Positions 60,093-64,000 of a stretch of 64,000 nt of DNA are shown one piece after another; within the stretch, counting starts at the first letter, position 1, and each line of letters begins with the position of its first letter. The notes under the pieces were generated by a model that worked only from the letters and a program-made list of their open reading frames with translations, made no database searches and was not told where the DNA came from. Source of the DNA: JBOICV01 sp050740255. GTDB taxonomy: Bacteria; Pseudomonadota; Gammaproteobacteria; Nevskiales; JBOICV01. The stretch covers positions 58,543 to 122,542 of the forward strand of contig JBOICV010000078.1 in NCBI GenBank assembly GCA_050740255.1, read 5' to 3'. A program made the position numbers and the translations under genes.

Positions 60093-60626
60093 TTGTTTAT
60101 CGCACATGCGCCCGCTGCTTACCTCGTCACGAGGCTGCTGCTGTCTCGACTCGGGTACACCGGGACACGAGCGACTTCGCTGCTGCTGGCCGGGATATTG
60201 GGTGCGCTCGCCCCGGATCTGGATCTGCTTTACTTCTACGCGATAGATCATCGGCAACATCATCACCACAGCTACTTCACCCACTTCCCGGTGCTGTGGG
60301 TGGGGTTATGCGTGGCAACAACGATCTGGGTCCACCAGGCGAGCCGCTACTTGCGCGTTCTCGCGCTAGTGTTTTCAATCAATGGCTTTGTCCATATGTG
60401 TCTCGACTCGATCGTGGGAGACATCCGGTGGTTTGCACCATTCAGCGAAACGCCGTTTTCTCTATTTAGCGTGCCGGCACTCTACACGCCGTGGTGGCTG
60501 AACTTCTTGCTGCATTGGTCATTCGCGTTGGAACTTCTTGTCCTGGCGTGGGCAATCTGCCAGTTGTTGAGTCGTCGTAGCGAAGCCGAGCGAGCCCCCT
60601 TCGACGGGGCTCAGGACAGGCTTTAG
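60093..60626 (+). CDS. YdjM-like metal-dependent hydrolase family membrane protein (second copy)
   Basis: 177 residues from TTG 60093, with GGGAG ahead. The same motifs recur: FIAHAPAAYLVTRLL, LGALAPDLDLLYFYA, an His-rich loop DHRQHHHHSYFTHFPVLW, and FVHMCLDSIVGDIRWF. It is a diverged paralogue of the gene just before, 17 bases upstream. The last residues (SEAERAPFDGAQDRL) are read from a dispersed repeat, so the native stop may have been replaced. Confidence 0.72.
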   Translation: MFIAHAPAAYLVTRLLLSRLGYTGTRATSLLLAGILGALAPDLDLLYFYAIDHRQHHHHSYFTHFPVLWVGLCVATTIWVHQASRYLRVLALVFSINGFVHMCLDSIVGDIRWFAPFSETPFSLFSVPALYTPWWLNFLLHWSFALELLVLAWAICQLLSRRSEAERAPFDGAQDRL

Positions 60627-60663
60627 CGAGCCGATAGGGCCAAGCCCAGGGAAAGGGCTTGGC
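60576..60663. repeat. composite repeat and hairpin after the YdjM-like genes
   Basis: CCCCCTTCGACGGGGCTCAG (from 60595) is a common dispersed palindromic element in proteobacteria. It is followed by GCCAAGCCC-agggaaa-GGGCTTGGC (60639-60663), a perfect 9-bp hairpin. No T-run follows, so termination is uncertain. The rest of this 333-base gap (60627-60959) holds the tRNA-Leu fragment and no gene I can support. Confidence 0.65.
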
Positions 60664-60710
60664 ACTCTCACATAACCCGAGTTCGGAGGGGCTTAGCGAG
60701 GTGCTTATAG

Positions 60711-60767
60711 TGGTGCGGACGGAGAGACTCGAACTCTCACACCTTTCGGCGCTACCACCTCAAGATC
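60711..60767 (-). other. 3' fragment of a tRNA-Leu(GAG) gene (putative att site)
   Basis: The minus strand reads ATCTTGAGGTGGTAGCGCC and on through a T-arm (GAGAG-TTCGAGT-CTCTC) to CGTCCGCACCA. This is the anticodon loop to 3' end of a tRNA-Leu(GAG). The 5' acceptor (GCGGACG) and D-arm are absent. Such 3' halves remain at one end of elements that integrate into tRNA genes. The orientation puts the inserted element on the high-coordinate side. Confidence 0.82.
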
Positions 60768-60959
60768 TGTCTCTGTCCTCGGTAAGCGCCTGACTTATAC
60801 GGGAAGGGGGCTGATTCGAAGGTGCCAAAAACTGCCAGTTTGTACCTATATGGATCAATACTTTATGTGTGGATTTGGAGCCAGCTAAATTCGGTTCCAG
60901 CGAAGCATTTTGGTGATTGCCGTGGACAGTGTACAAATCGACGTCCGTCAACGATTCGG

Positions 60960-61253
60960 TTAGGCCGCTGTAAGTCGCACTCTGCCGACATTTCCGAGTT
61001 TGACGTGCCGTTTAGCCTGCCAAAGGTCATGGTTGTACTGCATGGCGAGCCAGCTCTCGGGAGAGCGGCCAAGCGCCTTGGCAAGGCGCAGTGCCATCTT
61101 AGGGCTGATGCCGCTGGCTCCGGTGAGGATGCGGTGCAGCGTAGACGCCGACACACCGAGCTTTGAAGCGAGCTCGCGTCCACTAAGATTGTTGGGCTCG
61201 AGATAAATCGCCGCGATGAACTCGCCGGGATGAGGGGGATTGTGCATGGCCAT
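60960..61253 (-). CDS. higA: HigA family antitoxin (XRE-type)
   Basis: 97 residues. PPHPGEFIAAIYLEPNNLSG and the helix-turn-helix LASKLGVSASTLHRILTGAS, then MALRLAKALGRSPESWLAMQ, are the HigA (VapI-like) signature. It neutralises HigB and represses the operon. Its start shares one base with the higB stop. Confidence 0.95.
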   Translation of the reverse strand: MAMHNPPHPGEFIAAIYLEPNNLSGRELASKLGVSASTLHRILTGASGISPKMALRLAKALGRSPESWLAMQYNHDLWQAKRHVKLGNVGRVRLTAA

Positions 61254-61531
61254 CAGTGGTAGTCCTCATAATCCAGGACGTAGGCGCGTCCGTCCCTGAA
61301 TTCGAAAGTTAAGCGCCAGTTTCCATTTACCCAGACTGACCAGCGGTCGCGTTCGGATCCCTTCATAGGGTGAAGGCGAAACCCTGGAACGTTCATGTCG
61401 TCAACAGACTGAGCCGTATCCAGAGCCGCCAACAGCATCCGCAGCCGCTTGGCGTGATGGGGTTGGATGCCCGCCGCGCTTCCCGACTCAAAGAACTTCC
61501 TCAGCCCTTTGTGTCGGAACGATTGAATCAT
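61253..61531 (-). CDS. higB: HigB family mRNA-interferase toxin (RelE superfamily)
   Basis: 92 residues. MIQSFRHKGLRKFFESGS is the classic HigB start, and WSVWVNGNWRLTFEFRDGRA the RelE-type core with catalytic-surface residues, ending VLDYEDYH. The toxin precedes the antitoxin gene, the order that defines higBA. The pair lies inside the presumed integrated element and could help keep it in the chromosome. Confidence 0.95.
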   Translation of the reverse strand: MIQSFRHKGLRKFFESGSAAGIQPHHAKRLRMLLAALDTAQSVDDMNVPGFRLHPMKGSERDRWSVWVNGNWRLTFEFRDGRAYVLDYEDYH

Positions 61532-61537
61532 GCGCCG

Positions 61538-61566
61538 ATGATAGCGCGTTGCGCATCACGCAACAA
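61538..61566 (-). promoter_or_regulatory. higBA promoter with an embedded palindrome
   Basis: Minus strand TTGTTG (61566-61561), 17-base spacer, TATCAT (61543-61538). The spacer and -35 contain the palindrome GTTGCG-catca-CGCAAC (61548-61564), a likely HigA operator. The expected start site falls at about the higB ATG, so the message would have almost no leader. Confidence 0.6.
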
Positions 61567-61719
61567 GACCTAATGTCGTATTCGCACCACTGACGGGTAA
61601 CACCACCAGAGGGGGGTGGTTCGAGCAAGCCCCGCCGCCACTTGCGGTATCACCGAATTTATCAGCACCAAGTGACGGCCCCATAGGGGCTGATCTACCC
61701 ACCCTCGATAAGAGATGAT

Positions 61720-61998
61720 TATCGTCAACCCGACTACCAGCGATTCCTGAATCGCAACACGCTGATTTGCAGCATGAGCAGGGTTGGTCATTGTAGCGAC
61801 AACGCGGCCTGCGAGGGTTTCTTCGGAATGCTCAAGCGCGAGCGTGTCGCTCACCGGCGGTACCGGACCCGAGACGAGGGTAAAGCGGACTTTTTCGATT
61901 ACATCGAGCGTTTTCACAACCCAAGAATGCGGCGTAGAGTTGCGAAACAGGATCAGAAATTCGCAGCCTTAACCCAACCGTCCGTGGAGACGGGGTAG
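61720..61998 (+). pseudogene. IS3-family transposase C-terminal remnant
   Basis: The frame reads YQRFLNRNTLICSMSRVGHC, then SDNAACEGFFGMLKRE, RRYRTRDEGKADFFDYIERF and HNPRMRRRVAKQD. This is the end of the DDE integrase domain of an IS3 OrfB, including the catalytic Glu in ACEGFF. The first two thirds and OrfA are missing and no complete inverted repeats are seen. The last residues diverge from the family (no HSTLGYLSP), so the tail is rearranged as well. Confidence 0.85.
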
Positions 61999-62035
61999 AA
62001 CCCATTTGAATCGCAGCATCGGACGGGTGTTGCCG

Positions 62036-62770
62036 TCACCGTGGAACGCCGGGCGAGGCACTTTGCCCGGAGATAAGCGCAGCGAAGACATCGTCGTGCT
62101 CTACCCGGAAGGAGTCTTCAAAGCCCAAGCCGACGTTGCCGGTCAGGTATCGCTTCGTAGTCCTGAGGCATGATGTGGGCGACTCTGTGATCGATCTGCA
62201 CAGCTGTAAGGCTTCATTCGTCAGCACCGCCGGCTCAAGGATGCGGCTGACGAGGCCGATTCGCAGCGCCTCCCCGGCGTCGATCCTGCGTCCCGTCAGG
62301 CAAAGATCGCGCGCCAGGCCATCCCCGATCAGCCACCGCAAAGGTGTAAAAAGCGGTGGCACGCCGAGTTTCACCTCGGGATGCCCGAAGTTCGCGGTAT
62401 TCGAGGCGATGCGCAGATCGCACAGCGTCGAGAGGTCGAAGCCTCCGCCGAGGGCAGGCCCGTTGATGGCGGCTACAACCGGCTTCGGGAAATACCACAG
62501 GTTACGGTGATATCGGCCCGAGGTTCGAGCGATTTCCCGGTGCAGTTGCGGTTGCGTCAGTTCGGAGGTGTCGAATCCGGCGCAGAAGGCGCTCCCCTCC
62601 CCTGTCACTACCACTGACTTTACGGTCGCCTCGTCACTCCACGCCTGCAGCTGGTCCGCCAGCTCCGATAACAGCTGAATGGATAGCGCATTGCGTTTAC
62701 TGGGTCTTGCCAGCGTAATGAGGCCCACGCCACCTTGATGAATTTGAGTCTTGATTGTCCGGTTATCCAT
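62036..62770 (-). CDS. enoyl-CoA hydratase/isomerase family protein
   Basis: 244 residues of the crotonase fold. Markers are ITLARPSKRNALSIQLL, GEGSAFCAGFDTSEL (the oxyanion loop), and KPVVAAINGPALGGGFDLSTLCDLRIAS. The usual catalytic Glu segment reads NFGHPEVKLGVPPLF, with E in place. Substrate not evident. It lies 37 bases after the alpha/beta hydrolase gene and is likely co-transcribed. Confidence 0.92.
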   Translation of the reverse strand: MDNRTIKTQIHQGGVGLITLARPSKRNALSIQLLSELADQLQAWSDEATVKSVVVTGEGSAFCAGFDTSELTQPQLHREIARTSGRYHRNLWYFPKPVVAAINGPALGGGFDLSTLCDLRIASNTANFGHPEVKLGVPPLFTPLRWLIGDGLARDLCLTGRRIDAGEALRIGLVSRILEPAVLTNEALQLCRSITESPTSCLRTTKRYLTGNVGLGFEDSFRVEHDDVFAALISGQSASPGVPR

Positions 62771-62807
62771 GGTCTACCTCTGTTGGCGTTTAAATGTGGC
62801 CGCCCGC

Positions 62808-63713
62808 CTACTCCGTGGAAGAATTTCTGAAGAACCCGTGCAGCAAGTTGGCGAACTCTTTCGGCCTTTCCAGTTCCGGAAAGTGACCGGTCTCTGGCAG
62901 GTACACCAGCTGCGCGTGCGGGGCGTACCTCAGCGTTGAGGCCATGTCGGTCTTGCAGTGAGACCTGTCGTTCTTACCCCAAACGATCAATGTCGGCTGC
63001 CTCACCGGCGCGAACGCGGGCTCGGCTTCAGTCAAATACTTCTGAAACGATGAAGCGAGGCTGAATCGGGCGCCGCGCCCAAAGGCTTCGAGGGTTGGCT
63101 GCAAAAACTCATCCAGCAGCGCCGGGTTTCCGAGGGCCAGCCGGTACCAGTCGCCGACCCGGCGTCTCTTCAGCAGTGAGATCAGGATCTGCCCGATGTA
63201 GGGCCGACCCAGAATGTTCTTGGGATCACGGGTGCGCTTCCACTTCTGCTCTTCATGCCAGTCAGGCGCCTGAATGATCACAAGGTCCGATACCAGCTCC
63301 GGGTGCCACCCGGCCAGCGCGATTGCCATGTAGGCGGCAGCGCAGGGGAAGGCAAGCACGCTGGGGCCAAGATCGAGTCTTGTCAGAAATTCTCTGACGA
63401 TTCCCACCGCGCTCTCGAAATGAAACGGCGTGCCGAGGTGCGGCAGCGAGAAGCCGAATGCCGCCATCTCGAACACAACGACCCGATAGTCGCCAGCAAG
63501 GTACCAGATCAGATCGTCATACTGCTCGAGTACGACCGGCGGGTCGGTGACCAGCACGATGGTTTTGGGGCCTTGGCCGGAGATTCGGTAGCGCAGCGTG
63601 GCGGCGGTCAACTGGACGAAGTGCACGTCCTTGCGTGAGGATGCCGCGGGACCGCTCAGAATCTTGCGGCGCTGCCAGGGCAGGATAAGGGTATCGATCC
63701 AGGTAGCGTCCAT
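62808..63713 (-). CDS. alpha/beta hydrolase with Cys at the nucleophile elbow
   Basis: 301 residues. The fold is clear: TLRYRISGQGPKTIVLVTDP, DLIWYLAGDYRVVVFEMAAFG, LTRLDLGPSVLAFPCAAAYM, and C-terminal LIVWGKNDRSH and PETGHFPELERP with the catalytic Asp and His. At the nucleophile elbow the expected GHSxG reads FPCAAAY, so the nucleophile may be Cys, as in dienelactone hydrolase, or the enzyme may lack hydrolase activity. It lies between an enoyl-CoA hydratase and a DUF1329 gene. Confidence 0.85.
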   Translation of the reverse strand: MDATWIDTLILPWQRRKILSGPAASSRKDVHFVQLTAATLRYRISGQGPKTIVLVTDPPVVLEQYDDLIWYLAGDYRVVVFEMAAFGFSLPHLGTPFHFESAVGIVREFLTRLDLGPSVLAFPCAAAYMAIALAGWHPELVSDLVIIQAPDWHEEQKWKRTRDPKNILGRPYIGQILISLLKRRRVGDWYRLALGNPALLDEFLQPTLEAFGRGARFSLASSFQKYLTEAEPAFAPVRQPTLIVWGKNDRSHCKTDMASTLRYAPHAQLVYLPETGHFPELERPKEFANLLHGFFRNSSTE

Positions 63714-63871
63714 AGTAGCCTCGGAGTCAGAAAGAGGGAGGAAAGGCGGCGCGATTCAGCTGTATCTCCTGCCAGAACCAGTCCTGGAACCCCTGCCGGA
63801 ACAGCCACTCGAGACGCTCGCCGCGCCATGTCACAACCGGCAGGGCGCACGGCCGGCGGATCCACGTCCCT

Positions 63872-64000
63872 CTACTTGGGGGCGACGGCCTTCATGTTTG
63901 CAGTGGTGAAGTAGTTTGGCGGGAATTGCATTTCTACCGTTTCGTCGTGTTCGTTGTTCATCGCCATGAGAAGGTAGCGCGTACTTTGAAGGTCATACAC
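63872..64000 (-). CDS. C-terminal end of a DUF1329 family protein (5' part outside window)
   Basis: The frame is open from the window edge to TAG at 63872 and gives 42 residues: YDLQSTRYLLMAMNNE, then PPNYFTTANMK. This matches the C-terminal end of DUF1329 proteins (YDLQSGRYLxxGLxNE), which are outer-membrane or periplasmic proteins often next to DUF1302 in steroid and hydrocarbon degradation clusters. Too short for a firm call. Confidence 0.65.
   Translation of the reverse strand: MYDLQSTRYLLMAMNNEHDETVEMQFPPNYFTTANMKAVAPK

Noticed and set aside
60711..60800. A complete tRNA-Leu gene
   Set aside because: The 5' acceptor strand (GCGGACG) and D-arm cannot be found upstream of the anticodon loop; only the 3' half is present.
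61570..61917. A 115-codon minus-strand frame over the IS3 remnant
   Set aside because: Antisense to the recognisable transposase residues; no family match.
63735..63838. A possible ~35-residue Trp-rich peptide (MTWRGERLEWLFRQGF start) between the DUF1329 end and the hydrolase
   Set aside because: Starts with a GTG without ribosome site and no known relatives; too short to support.

Overview
The window is a stretch of GC-rich gammaproteobacterial chromosome. It is densely coded and most genes lie on the minus strand. A free-living gammaproteobacterium outside the enterics is suggested by four things: a ligA-zipA-smc block, the metY-rimP-nusA-infB-rbfA-truB cluster, a nuo operon with nuoC and nuoD fused, and polyhydroxyalkanoate genes (phaA, phaR). 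GC content and gene set would fit groups near the Xanthomonadales, Nevskiales or Chromatiales, but I cannot assign a genus from sequence alone.

Layout. Positions 1-4800 carry a minus-strand run read as M50 protease, trpS, scpA, scpB, rluB and a 2-hydroxychromene-2-carboxylate isomerase cut by the window edge. Positions 4890-6770 hold a GFA-type zinc protein, yciO, yciB and a BolA-like gene. Positions 6800-7600 are a patch of accessory DNA: a decayed ABC-ATPase fragment and a small SWIM zinc-finger gene followed by an attC-like palindrome. Positions 7626-14226 are smc-zipA-ligA, and LigA carries an unusual insertion of about 87 residues. Positions 14331-22381 hold queF, an exported M3 peptidase, an SDR39U1 epimerase, a HAD phosphatase, dksA, a putative lipoprotein hydrolase, phaA and phaR. 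Between phaR and pnp lies a well-formed candidate small RNA with a near-consensus promoter, three hairpins and an intrinsic terminator.

Positions 22817-34592 are the translation/RNA cluster transcribed from the initiator tRNA promoter (metY, rimP, nusA, infB, rbfA, truB), then rpsO and pnp. A large gene sits between truB and rpsO and encodes a lipoprotein that joins a parallel beta-helix to a diheme cytochrome c domain. Positions 34605-37172 carry apbE, a small membrane protein and a membrane adenylate/guanylate cyclase. Positions 37260-52041 are the complete nuoABCDEFGHIJKLMN operon for respiratory complex I (13 genes). After DUF445 and a DoxX-like/saccharopine dehydrogenase-like/DUF2269 operon comes creBCD with a perfect cre-tag in front of creD, then two YdjM-like membrane proteins.

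At 60711-60767 there is a 3' fragment of a tRNA-Leu gene, the usual scar of site-specific integration. Its orientation places the inserted element to the right. That side is indeed accessory: a higBA toxin-antitoxin pair, an IS3 transposase remnant, and an enoyl-CoA hydratase, an alpha/beta hydrolase with a Cys at its nucleophile elbow and the end of a DUF1329 gene. Several families of short dispersed palindromic repeats sit between genes, and one appears to encode part of the N-terminus of ScpA.
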